In this document: piece by piece, positions 10,330-20,689 of the stretch
How positions within the stretch are numbered: the stretch's first letter is position 1
Layout of the letters: each line of letters opens with the position of its first letter
Assembly: GCF_943734655.1 (NCBI RefSeq)
Contig: NC_071355.1
Location: forward strand, 24,496,768-24,560,767
DNA: 64,000 nt
Direction: 5' to 3'
Origin: Sabethes cyaneus
Taxonomy: Eukaryota; Arthropoda; Insecta; Diptera; Culicidae
The notes under the pieces: model-generated
Told to the model about the DNA's origin: nothing
The model's database searches: none
What the model saw: the letters and a program-made list of their open reading frames with translations, nothing else
Program-made: the position numbers and the translations under genes

Positions 10330-12160
10330 TCGAAGTAACTAAACTCTTTGTTATTCCGTTTTTTCTCTTTTTCAGTCCCTTTTCTCCACTTTTTGTTCCG
10401 TTTTTGCTCCTCTTATGTACCGTTTTCTTGGGTTTTGCTCTCACTTTCCATTCATTTGTTCTCTTTTTCTCCAGTTTTATTTTTTTCTGTTTCAATGTTC
10501 CATTTATCTTCGTTCTTGTCCCATTTTTCTTAATTTCAGTCCTGTTTTTCCTCATGTTTTTCATTCGCTTTTTATTTTCTTTCCTGTTTACCACCTTTTC
10601 TCTACTCTTTTTCTCTTTTTTTTTGTTTCTAGTTTTTGTCTTTTTATAACTCTTATATCTTTGCTTCTAGTTTTTTGTCTACGTCTGTTGCATTTTTCCT
10701 TTTCTTATTGTCCCGTTTTTTCGCCTTTTTTTCTGTCATGTTTATACTGTTTTTGACTCCCTTTTTTCCGTTTCTTTCTGGTTTTCCTTGTTTTCGTCTT
10801 TTTGTTTTTACACTCAAGTCGCTTTTTACGCGAAGGATACGTCCCGCGTAAATCAAAACCGCATAAATTCCGAAATTCGCGTCAAAAAAACCGCGTAAAT
10901 TCCGAAATTCGCGTAAAAAAAGCCGCTTAAATTCCAAAATACGCGTAAAAAACCGCGGTAATTCCGAAATTCGCGTTAAAAAAACCGCGCAAATTCCGAA
11001 ATTCGCGTAAAAATAGTGGCGTAAAAAACAAACCGCGTGAAAATTCGCGTAAAAGGCGACTTCAGTGTATATTTTTCTTTACTTCCGTTTTCCAGTTAAT
11101 GAGGGAGAAAATGTGTTTTTTTGCGAAGAACGAACATTGGATGAACTGGGAAAAATGATATGCAAACTAATCGGTTGTCCAGGCTACTGTTTTTCTTTTC
11201 ATCTTATTTTGTCCCATTTTCGCGACCTTTGATTCATCTTTCTGCTTTTATATCCCATTTGATCTTTTATTCCAGGTTTCTCCGTTTACTCCATCACATC
11301 ACTTTTCGGTTTTTCTTTCCCGTAAAAGAAGAATGTTTTATTTTCTGTTTTCTCTTGTTTTCTGTTCCGTCTTCCGTTTCTTGATTTTTCCTGAGTACTG
11401 ATTCTCCTCTGTTCTTTTTTCTTCCGATTTTTCACGTTCTCAGGTTCGTTTTTCGTTCCTCTTCTTGTCTCGTTTTTTGTCATTTTCTGTCCTGTTTCAA
11501 CTCTTTTTCTATGTTTCACTACCGGTTCTCGTCTTTTTTCACTTTTAACGACATTTTATATCCATGTTTCGTTTTCGTCTGTTCCGTTCTATCTCTTATA
11601 AACCACCTGCATCTCCTCCTCATTATTATCTTCCTGCTTTTCCTGTCCTTTTCTGTCATGCTCTGTTTTTCCTTTCCGTCTATCCCTTTTGTCTTCCGTT
11701 TCCATTTTTTCTCGCCATTTTTTCAGCTCCGTTTTCCCCTTTTTTCTCTATTTTCCTGCTCCCGTAGTTTCTGCTTTCCTTTTCCTTCTTGTCTATCCGG
11801 TTTTTTCTCCCTTTTTGTCCCGCCTTTTCTCTTATTCTGTCCAGTTTATCCTCATTTTCTTCAATTTCTGTATTTTCCTCATTTTTTCACTCGTTCTTAA
11901 TCTTTTTTGGTCCAGTCTCCTCGTGTTTACCTCGTTCCTCCTCCTTTTCTCTCCCGTGTTCTTCGTTTTCACTTTTTTTCATGTCCCGTTTTCTGTCCCT
12001 TTTTCGGTTTTCTCTTTTTCATGCCACTTTTTATTGGTTTTCTCTCTTGAATTCTTCCTCTTTTCTTTGTGCTTTTTCCGTCTTTTCCGTTTTTTTCTGC
12101 TTGTGTGTTATTTTTCCTTATTTGCTTCTTTTTCTGGAGAGCAGCGCGGGGCGAGGGGTT
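10330..12160. repeat. Long pyrimidine-rich tract
   Basis: Some 1.8 kb in which the plus strand is overwhelmingly T and C, in degenerate units resembling TCCGTTTTCTCTTTTTC. It is broken by the MITE at 10811-11067. Phe/Ser/Leu-rich ORFs on plus and Lys/Arg/Glu-rich ORFs on minus follow from composition. It lies opposite in strand bias to the purine tract downstream. Confidence 0.8.
10811..11067. mobile_element. TA-flanked MITE with CACT...AGTG ends
   Basis: The element is 257 bp. The left terminus CACTCAAGTCGCTTTTTACG and the inverted right terminus CACTGAAGTCGCCTTTTACG differ at 2 of 20 positions. TA dinucleotides at 10809-10810 and 11068-11069 fit a TA target duplication, as in Tc1/mariner-derived MITEs. 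The core (about 10858-11020) holds about five copies of a roughly 32-bp unit, each with CCGCGTAAATTCCG then AAATTCGCGTAAAA. There is no coding capacity. It sits inside the pyrimidine-rich tract. Confidence 0.8.
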
Positions 12161-12744
12161 ACCTTTAGATCCATTGATGGACTCGCGCATCTCTTAATCT
12201 GCTAAGAAAAGTTACTAACATTTTTAAAAGGAACTGTTTGGTTCATGAGATATAAATTTTTAAATCAGAGAAATAGTTAAGAAAACCGAGTTTTACAGCC
12301 ATAACTCTGGAATAACCAATAATGTTAACTTGAAAATTTGATCATTAAAAGATTAGAAAGATGACAAACAGGAAAAAAAATTATTTCAAAAAATTTCCAT
12401 GTTCCGGAACATACTTTTCCGACTTTTCTTTGGAGTTTTTCACCGTCACTTAATTAAAGTTGGGCTTGAAAATTAGTTAAAAATGGATTTGAAATCGGAC
12501 ATGAAATTAAATCTGAAAATGGATTAAAATCATAATTGAAATTATAGACTTGAAATTGAACATTGAGTATTGAATTGAATTGTAATTGGATTTAAATTGC
12601 ACTTGAAACTATATTTGGATTTCGATTAGACCTAAAATTGGACTTGAAACTATTTATACGCAATTGATTTACTTATCGCAAAAAGTGGCCGATTGTATTA
12701 AAAACAACTGGGTTACAGAAATTATTTTGTTTAACATTAACATT
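12161..12744. repeat. Spacer with GACTTGAAATTG-type minisatellite
   Basis: An AT-rich spacer between the pyrimidine and purine tracts. From about 12465 to 12660 it is a degenerate 12-14 bp repeat around GACTTGAAATTG, the same family as 41369-42655, 43015-43375 and 61735-62160. No gene is seen. Confidence 0.65.
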
Positions 12745-14718
12745 TTTCGCAGCACAACCGGGAGAACAGAAGACCTTTGAAAAACCGACCAGTACAGAAG
12801 AATCGAAAAAATGGGAGAAGAAGAAGAGCTAACGAACCGGAAGAACAGAAGAATGGAATGACCGGGAGAACAGAAAAAATGAGAAAGCAGAAAGCCTGAA
12901 GAAAAGAAAAATCGAGGGAAAAACGGGAGAATAGTAGAACCGGGACAACACAAGAGCCGTGAAACAACAACAAAACATCAAAACAGCAAAGATAACAGAG
13001 GAACCGGAAAAATAAAAGAGCTGGGAGAGCAGAAAAAAGTAGAGAACACAAAAATAAGTACAAACAGATGAATATGGAGAACAGAAGAATACGGAGAATA
13101 GAAAAATACGACGAACAAAAGAATTTAGAGACTAGTAGAAAATGGAGAACAGAAGAATACGGTAAACAGAAGAATATTTTTCTTTTGAACGGCCTCCAGC
13201 ACTACTTGGGCTAGATGGGGATACACGGAAGAATGTAAAGAACAATATAATACGGAGAACAAAAGAATCTAGAGAACAGAAGAATACGAAGACCAGAAGA
13301 ACCGAGAGAACAGAAGAACCGGGAGAACAGAAGAATCGGGTGAACAGAACAACCGACAGAATAGATGCAACAGAAAAACTGAAAGAAACATAAGAATCGG
13401 TAGATAGAAGTACCGAGAGAATAGAAGAACTAGAAGAACCGGGAGAATAGAAAAAGTAGGAGAATAGAAGATTCGGGAGAACAGAAGAACTGGAATAACG
13501 GAAGAAGAGAGAAAACAATGGAACAGGGAGAACAGAAGAAACGAGAGAACCGAACTACCGCGAGATCAGAAGAACGGAGGAACAGAAGAACTGGGAAAAC
13601 AGACGAACTAGAAGAACGAAGAAGCGAGACAAAACAAGAATCGTTAGCTCAGAAGAACCGCAAGAATAAAAGAACCTAGAGAGCAGATAAATTAGGAAAA
13701 CAGAAGAGCGGAATAATCGGAAGAACAGATAAACTAAGAAAACAGAAAACTCAAGAGAACAAAAAAACTAAGAGAAAAGAAGATCCGGGATAATTCAAGA
13801 ACCGTCAGTTCAGAAGAACATAGAAAACCGAAGAGAACCGGGAGAACAGGAGTACAGGAGTACGCACAGTACATTACGTAGAATGCGTAGAACAAAGAAA
13901 AGAAGAATACGTAGAACGTATACAAATATGTAGAACAAAATAATAGAAGAATAGGTAGAACAGCAGCAAAGAAGAATACGAAGAACAGAAGAAAAGAAAA
14001 ATATTTGGAACAAGAACAAGAAAATACTTACAAGAGAGAACAAACGGAACAGAAAATCTGGAAACACTGAATAATTTGAAGGCAGAATAATCAAAAGAAT
14101 AGAAAAACCAAGAGAACAGAAAAACCGGAAGAACAAAAAGAACAGAAGAACTGTAAAAGTAGATGAAGCACAAAAGAACCGAGAGAACCAAAGAACCGAG
14201 AGAACTTAAGAACCGGAAGATTAGAAAAACCGGCAGAATCGAAGAACCGGAAGTACAGAAAAATCGGGAGAACAGAATCGGTAGAGCCAGGAAGACAGAA
14301 GAAGTGGTAGAAAAGAAGAAAAAAGAAAACCGAAGAACTGGAAAATCATAAGAACCGGCAGAACAGAATAACCGGAAGTACAGAAGTTTCGGGAGAACAG
14401 AAGAATTCGGAGATCATTAGAACCAGGAGAACAGAAGAACTGGGAGAACAGAAGAACTGGGAGAACAGAAGAACTGGGAGAACAGAAGAACTGGGAGAAC
14501 AGAAGAACTGGGAGAACAGAAGAACTGGGGGAACAGAAGAACTGGGAGAACAGAAGAACAGAAGAACAGAAGAACAGAAGAACAGAAGAACAGAAGAACA
14601 GAAGAACAGAAGAACAGAAGAACAGAAGAACCGAAGAACAGAAGAACAGAAGAACAGAAGAACAGAAGTACAGAAGTACAGAAATACAGAAGAACAGAAG
14701 AACGAAAGAACAGAAGAT
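12745..14718. repeat. Purine-rich GAACAGAAG array
   Basis: About 2 kb of plus-strand purine-rich repeat built from GAACCGGGAGAACAGAA-like units. The 3' end is the most homogeneous: about 14420-14556 is a clean 17-bp repeat (GAACTGGGAGAACAGAA), and about 14557-14715 collapses to an 8-bp repeat (GAACAGAA). The 17-mer is one 8-mer plus a 9-mer variant, so the longer unit seems to derive from the shorter one. Ser/Phe/Leu ORFs on the minus strand are artefacts. Confidence 0.85.
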
Positions 14719-15390
14719 TGGTTTTTCAAATGAGAATCGGAAATATTGACTTGATTCCACTTTGTCTGGTTTTTACGGCTTTTATCTGTGTGTGTCTTGT
14801 TCAAGCGACGCGTCAGTCATCCTTATAAACATTAACTCAGAACAATTCTGTAGAATCATTACGTCGTCCTTAAAGGGTTTATAAACCTGTCCAAACGTGC
14901 AAAATTATGCACCTAGCTTATAACGTTAGTTATCCGCCTTGGGATACAAGCTCCCTCGAGTGTAACTAATGTAGCTTATCAGTGTCTATAAATGTCACTT
15001 TATTTGCATATGGCCGAATGAATATGGATATGCATAGAGACTATGTCATTCACACTGTCTGATGTGAGCTGCTGCTGCATCTCCTGAAGAAAGCTGAGCA
15101 AATATTACAAAATAAAGTAGAAAGATGACGTAAGTTCATGCTTAGGTCATTTTAATGATATGCTAGCAATTTGCTAGGCACCTTTCCGAATGTTTTATTG
15201 CAATAAAACATAGTTAGCACGAAGAAATGGAACTTTAAGTTCAAGGCTTTAAGTACTAACTGCCAATAATAACATTTTATTCTGACGAGTCCATTCACTA
15301 AAATATCGATCAATCAGTGCTGGCTATTTGCACTACCTTTTCTACTAAATTTTTTATTGGTTGTACATAATAACAAAAGACGAAACTTAC
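14719..15390. other. Intron sequence 3' of the dpr exon (minus-strand sense)
   Basis: Non-repetitive AT-rich DNA lying downstream of the splice donor at 15389-15390 when read on the minus strand. I searched by eye below 15.39 kb for the next dpr exon, expected to begin VSWIRHRD, and did not find it. The intron therefore probably extends beyond the left end of the window. Confidence 0.5.
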
Positions 15391-15560
15391 CGTTCGGTTG
15401 CCCAGGTTTTTCACTTTGCAAATCAGCATCACGGTTTTGCCCACCAGACCGGTGATGTTGGATGGAATCGAAGCGGTGTCGAAGTAAGGCCCCGTTCCCG
15501 GTGTGGGCCACTCCTGCAGGAAGTCGGTTCGAAATTTACGCGAGGAGCCTACCAGTTCGC
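15391..15560 (-). CDS. dpr-family Ig-domain protein, single internal exon
   Basis: This 170-bp exon encodes part of a defective-proboscis-extension-response (dpr) family protein. These are neuronal cell-surface proteins with two Ig domains that bind DIP partners and help specify synaptic connections. The translation includes the linker and first strands of Ig domain 1: GPYFDTASIPSNITGLVGKT, then MLICKVKNLGNRT. The cysteine in LICKV is the B-strand cysteine of the Ig disulphide, and N-glycosylation sequons NIT and NRT are visible. On the minus strand the exon is preceded by a pyrimidine-rich acceptor ending TTCAG (AG complementary to 15561-15562) and followed by donor GTAAGT (GT complementary to 15389-15390). 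It begins with two bases completing a split codon and ends on a codon boundary. Dpr genes, as I recall, also have an intron before VSW. Which dpr paralogue it is cannot be decided from one exon. The ORF running past the donor is intron read-through. Confidence 0.88.
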
Positions 15561-15956
15561 CTGAAAATCGAACAGAGAAACAGTGCACGTGTTACTTAAT
15601 AGGATTATACAACTTTCTTGTAGATTAATGATAGCATAGAAGGTATAAGTTTATAATTTTCTTATTTAAAAAAAATTAATAAATCATGAAGAAGCTGCAT
15701 TATATCGTAACTCTGTCTTAAGTTTCGCTAATGACTGTGCTCCAGTTCCAGAGCCAGTTGGAATTCATAATATATTCGGTCGAGCGTTCAACCCGCCCTC
15801 CAGTGTGTACCGAAGTGAATTGAGGTTTCCACGAATCACAACACAAACAGCATGTTCCACAATGAAGTGTACTGTAAATGAAATCGTCCCACTTCCCGCA
15901 CTCAATTTCCTTCGTTTTTCATAAGAAATGGGCTGCTGGGTGAAAATTTTCATATC

Positions 15957-15981
15957 CATACATACATACATACATACATAT
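15957..15981. repeat. (CATA)n microsatellite
   Basis: About six tandem CATA units in the presumed dpr intron. Confidence 0.9.
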
Positions 15982-16059
15982 TTGTTTTTCTCAGATTCCT
16001 GTGAATATTATTTGCTATTTTTGTTACCAGTTCCATTCCATCCTTTTGTTCTCCTTCCC

Positions 16060-16083
16060 AACTAACCAACCAACCAACCAACG
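16060..16083. repeat. (CCAA)n microsatellite
   Basis: About five CCAA-type tetranucleotide units. Confidence 0.85.
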
Positions 16084-17790
16084 AAGAACCAAGCATGTCC
16101 TTAGGAACGTAAACCTTCTTCAACTTTGGGTTTCCTCAACGAGCTGCCAGTCCTCTTTTACCGGTGTCCCTAATAAGAACGCAACGACCGACGGTACGGT
16201 GCTGCGATGATGGTGTGCGGGTGCGTGTGTTTGATACTCAAAGGATTTTCCGCTGAAAGCAACTTCTCTGAAAATGAGAAGTAAATTTAGAATGCCCGTG
16301 TGATCACGTACCTCTACAGGGGTAGGGGGAGGAAAATGCTGAAGCGCTTCGCACGATGGAACATCTAACTTGTTTGGGGTGTTCGTAAAAGACAAATTAC
16401 GCTGTTCTGGGGCTGTGCTTTGTCGCCGCGATGAAGACATCGTCGGTCGTGTCCGCGCGGAAGATAAACCCCTGTATGTTGGGAGACGAATTCAGACAGC
16501 AGCCAGCAGCAGCGGTGTCACGTATCCCGTAGTAAGTTGTCTAGATTTATCTAATTTCGTAGTCACGATGATGTAGCATCACTGGATAGAAACTTGCGGA
16601 TTAATCCTATTCGGATGGCTGAACAAGACGTTTACCGTGAAGTTAAATTATAAGCGACAACCGGGCTGATTGAGAGTGCGAGCTTTTGTTGTAAATATCA
16701 CCGGAGAATTGGAGGAAATTAATTATTTAATATATAAGTTTACCAGCGCGCTGGAAAGTTTCGCTTGGTGTCTTATTTGCTGGTACACCGGGATTGACGC
16801 TTTTCGGGACGGCCTCTTGTTTCGGTTCGAAGCAGAGTTGTTAATATTGATACGCTACCAATTTAATAAATGAAAATATTGACTACTGCTTTGGGGCGTG
16901 AATTATAACTCAACTGCTCGGTTTTGCTTTATGACATTCCGAACAAACCAGGCGGTTTTCCACTGTTTGCAAAAAGTTTATAAGCAGTGGAGCATTATGG
17001 CTATGCAAAAATTTGATTTAATTGAACTTAATTTTAATTGAACTGCTGTAAATGCGTTTATAAATTAATTAAAAGTTCAATTTAATTAAATTGTAAGTGT
17101 TCAATTTGAAGATAATATGTTTGCCTTCGCGCGTTAAGTCCAAAAACATTAGTGGTAATATTTTCTCGATAAATAGTGCTCCATTCCCAAAAAGTCATTT
17201 CGCAGAACCTACCATTTCTTAGAAAATTTGGTTCTAAATTGAGCCAACTTCTTAGAAATTTATTTTAAACTATCTAGTCAAACGTCACTAGCCCGAATGT
17301 CAGTAGTTCTAATAACATTAGCTCGACTGTAACTCACGCGGTTTGAAGAAACTTAACTGTCCAGTTGTAAATCGTTACGAGGACTAAGGGTTAGTAAACC
17401 TAGCTAAACGAATACACCTGAGAAGTGTTGCAAATAAAATAATTTGAATCAACGGAAGATCTTACAAGTGAAACTTGGCTTGAAAGTGTCGTCCCCATTC
17501 GCTAATGAATCTGGTTGGTGTACCGCATAGCAGTCACTTGGGATCCATTTTGTTTATTTTGATGTTAAGAAACGTTACTACTGCTCGTCGAAGTCGAAGC
17601 GTCTTTTAGAGGGAAAAGTAAGCTCGACTTCCAGCTTGAATGCGTTATTGAATCTTCTTACATATATTATTATCGGCGGTGACCAGTGAACTCGAATAAA
17701 CCACGTCCGGTTTATCGCCGTCAATATAGTCACGGTCCGTGAAAGGCAGGACCGGTGCTTCTCTTAAGTAAAACAAGCAGCTGCCTGGAG

Positions 17791-18465
17791 CAGGGCTTCG
17801 ACCGATCCTTTTTTTCTACCGCAGTCACACCAACGCGCATTCAAGTTCACACCGTCCGTTTAGAGGTTGAATACGAACGCTATGCATAACACAACTGGCA
17901 GTTTGCTCAGTCAAACGCCGATCGCACGCAGCAGAATGAACGCGCTCTAAAATTTTTTGACATTTTTGTTTCGATCAAGTTGCCTTTACCGTTTGGAGCA
18001 GCGAATGACTGCAAAACAGTCAAATGACTGGCAATCACCACGTTAACGAAAAGCAATCGCACAATCGTATGATTAATACCACAAAAAACAACCACTACAT
18101 GTGCATGGAAGAAGTCGGTCGGACTCCGTCCAATACAAACGAATATTTTGCTTGCGTCGGACCGACGTTCGGGTGACAAACTATTACTGTGAGCGATTTG
18201 GAGACAAAAAGAGAAACGAAAAAATACGTCACCGTATGCTTCCAGTCAGTTTGCAGTTTATATTCTCAAAGCGCAAAGCAAAACGGGAGATCGACTGTTT
18301 GCTTTTGCTGAGATGCCGCATGAATTGTAAGACGGCAGCAGCGCAAGCGGGAGATTGACTGGATTCAAAAAACAGTCAAATGATCGTTCAAAAAGCGGAG
18401 TTTGAATGCGGAAAGTTCGCATTCACGGCAGTCACATTCAACTTGCGATCCCTTTTCAAGCCCTG
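17791..18465. mobile_element. hAT-like MITE with 8-bp target duplication
   Basis: A 675-bp element with termini CAGGGCTT and AAGCCCTG (perfect 8-bp inverted ends; similarity continues unevenly inward to GATC). It is flanked by an exact 8-bp direct repeat, GCCTGGAG, at 17783-17790 and 18466-18473. Eight-bp duplications and CAGGG termini are typical of hAT elements. Subterminal motifs recur near both ends (GCAGTCACA and CATTCAA). ORFs inside are short and resemble no transposase, so it is non-autonomous. The exact duplication suggests a comparatively recent insertion. Confidence 0.85.
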
Positions 18466-18789
18466 GCCTGGAGCGCCACTTCGAGGGGGCGCCATTTCGC
18501 CTACCTTAAAAAAACTGTAGCATTAAATAAATAAGTGGTTGATATAAAACTTTCTTTCTTCTCCTTTAGCACCATAAAGCCGGGATGGCAAGTGGTATAA
18601 CTAGAGTTACTCTCCACTGTATTGGATCTGTATTGGTTGGTGAATTTATGTTTGGTCAACACTCGCGCCTGTGTATGAGCGCCACGAACCAAGCTGGCTT
18701 TTGATGTTGGGCTTGTCGCTCGACTGAATAAAAACCCGCCATTTTAATTGTTTCCAAACCAACATATGCGTACATGTATGAGGCCCTTA

Positions 18790-19015
18790 AGGCCGATGAA
18801 GGTCTAGAAGAGAACAGATTAACTGCACGGTTATCCGGTATTCTTGCGACTTGACCGACCTGTTGTACTCTCCCAACTTTTGACAAGTGCACTTTGAGAA
18901 TCATTCCAAGTAGTGCTTGCAATGCATGGTTTCTACACCTACGCCTTTCTTCGCTTAACGTTTGCGCTCCACCTCCTCCTGATGCAAATCTATTGGCAAT
19001 AAAACACAACAATCA
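18790..19015 (-). pseudogene. RTE-like LINE, C-terminal fragment
   Basis: The minus-strand reading includes KVGRVQQVGQVARIPDNRAV. This is a degraded form of the GRLRWAGHVARMP motif near the C terminus of RTE-like reverse transcriptases in the intact-looking LINE at 50542-50580. It lies in the same orientation as the RT remnant at 19687-20590, so both probably come from one insertion. The roughly 670 bp between them (19016-19686) do not resemble the expected connecting protein sequence. Confidence 0.5.
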
Positions 19016-19686
19016 AAACACTCAGATAAACGTGGTGGGAAAGTGGCATTCATGATATTAAATTATTTAGAAATTTTTCGGGAGAGATTTTCGAATCTCT
19101 TCAGAATCCGCAATCAGCAGATTCATCTTCGATGAAGTAGCAAGGTATGAGGAAGAAGTTTCTGAAGTAACACGAAATATGAACCGAACTTTTTCGTTTT
19201 TGAAGGTTTATCATTCTAATAATGGGTTTCAAGAAACCGACAATTATTCAAAAGAAATGTGTTGTGAAGCCCGCACACGCGTACTCGTTCTAATGAACAA
19301 ACCGGCATAAGCATTCCTTTCGGACTCCCGCTCTTGTTTATTTATGCACTGCTACGACTTTTGCGAGTGTGTATTTAGCTAACATCCACGGTCGTCGCTC
19401 TCGCACGTTATTGCAGCGTGCAGTCTGAGCAACTGATACCGATCACTCGCGAGGACTTGCACCCCCACTCGCGTGTAGAATCGAGAGCATAAGATGTATC
19501 CCAGTGTAATGCTAGCCCTCACGGGTAGCTGGCTGCTCACGGGTTGTTCGCCTCGTGAGTAGTTATGCAGAAAGACGCTACGAGACCGTGCGTTTGCGAG
19601 TGTGTAGGTAGTAGAATGTCTGCACTCAGCAACGCCGGCTGTTTTTTGTTTGTTCTGGGGGCGCCATTTTGAGAATTTGCGTGTAG
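19016..19686. other. Unclassified block between two LINE fragments
   Basis: Mixed-composition DNA containing short repeats of CTCGCGAG/TGCGAGTGTG character. It separates the RT remnant from its probable C-terminal part, so it may be an insertion or a rearranged replacement. I could not find clear terminal repeats or a target duplication. Confidence 0.35.
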
Positions 19687-20590
19687 CTACAAATTGGCTA
19701 GCGCCGACACTGTTGGAAGATGTACGTTATTTTCTCCGGTGCCTCTTCCTGCCATATATTTGATTTTAGAAGCATTGATTTGTAACGCATTCACCCTAAC
19801 CGCCGTTTTCAGTCTGACGTAGATTGACTCCGCCATCCCAAGGGTTCTAGTAATGATGTCAAAGTCGTCTGCTGAGGCTAGGAGTTGGCTACTTTTGCTG
19901 AAGATCGTTCCTCTCGTTTCGATGCCCAATGTTGAATAACATACAGGACAGTCTATCCCATTGCAGCAATCCACTGCGCGATTTGAAGGGACTTGAGAGT
20001 GCTCCAGGTAAGTTGATAAGCCGCTTCAATTTGTCCGGAAAACCGTTCTCGTGCATTATCTGCCGTAGTTGTTCGTGCTCGACTGTATGTGCTGCCCTGA
20101 AATCCCTGAAATTGGTGAGTTCTGCCGGAAGTCAGTCCTTTCCGGTGGTTTTATTATCGGCGTCGATTCTTCAGCTTTTCAATTTCTCGGTATTATTATT
20201 TGAAGGCACTCCAAGGTTAACTTTCCTTCCGTCTCCTTCTGCTATATCGCCATTGAAATGCCCATAGATGAACTGCTTCCACCTGTTGACTACTTCGCGC
20301 TCGTTTGTGAATAGGTTTCCCTCCTCGTCCCCACACGTGTCAGTTTTCGGTGTCTATCATTTACGAGATTGATTCACCTTCTCATAGAACTAGCGCTTGT
20401 CATTAGCCCGGAAGGGTTGTTTTAGATCTTCACAATCTCTATCCTCCTTCTGGCGCTTCTTCCACCTCAGAATCGTTGTTAACACATTCCGCACTCGTTG
20501 ATACTTGGCCAAATGCTCACTTGTGGCAATGCTCAGAAAGTTTTGTAAGCTTCTTTTTCCTTCCCATCGCACAATGGGCAAAAACGAGCT
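19687..20590 (-). pseudogene. RTE-like non-LTR retrotransposon, broken RT
   Basis: Read on the minus strand in several frames, recognisable pieces appear in the right order for a LINE ORF2. They are: a basic region with KRSLQNFLSIATSEHLAKYQ (about 20555-20500); FYEKVNQSRK near 20370; LGVPSNN near 20215; KNNKTTGKD near 20155; FRAAHTVEHEQLRQIMHENG (about 20105-20045); and ASADDFDIITRT near 19875, a form of the catalytic FADD box. Internal deletion after the FRAAxD box, stops and several frameshifts show that it is dead. The family is the same broad group as the LINE at 45697-50800; RTE is my best assignment but tentative. Confidence 0.7.
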
Positions 20591-20689
20591 CCTAATTCCA
20601 AGAAATAGAAGCCGCTGGTTTGGAATCTTACAAGATACCTTTTTCCATATAAAAAAAATGCAGGAAATCGACTGGTGATGGTTTCATCC

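Larger units (their letters stand above)
15561..17782. other. Intron sequence 5' of the dpr exon, no other gene seen
   Basis: Unique-looking DNA upstream of the dpr exon in its own orientation. It contains two small microsatellites and many short ORFs without recognisable domains. A weak inverted AT repeat lies near 17010-17090 (TTAATTGAACTTAATTTTA and AGTTCAATTTAATTAAA). No signal-peptide exon for the dpr gene could be identified here or further upstream. Confidence 0.5.

Noticed and set aside
10348..12205. Many Phe/Ser/Leu-rich ORFs that look like membrane proteins
   Set aside because: Composition of the pyrimidine-rich tract alone explains them; overlapping frames are equally hydrophobic and there is no conserved domain.
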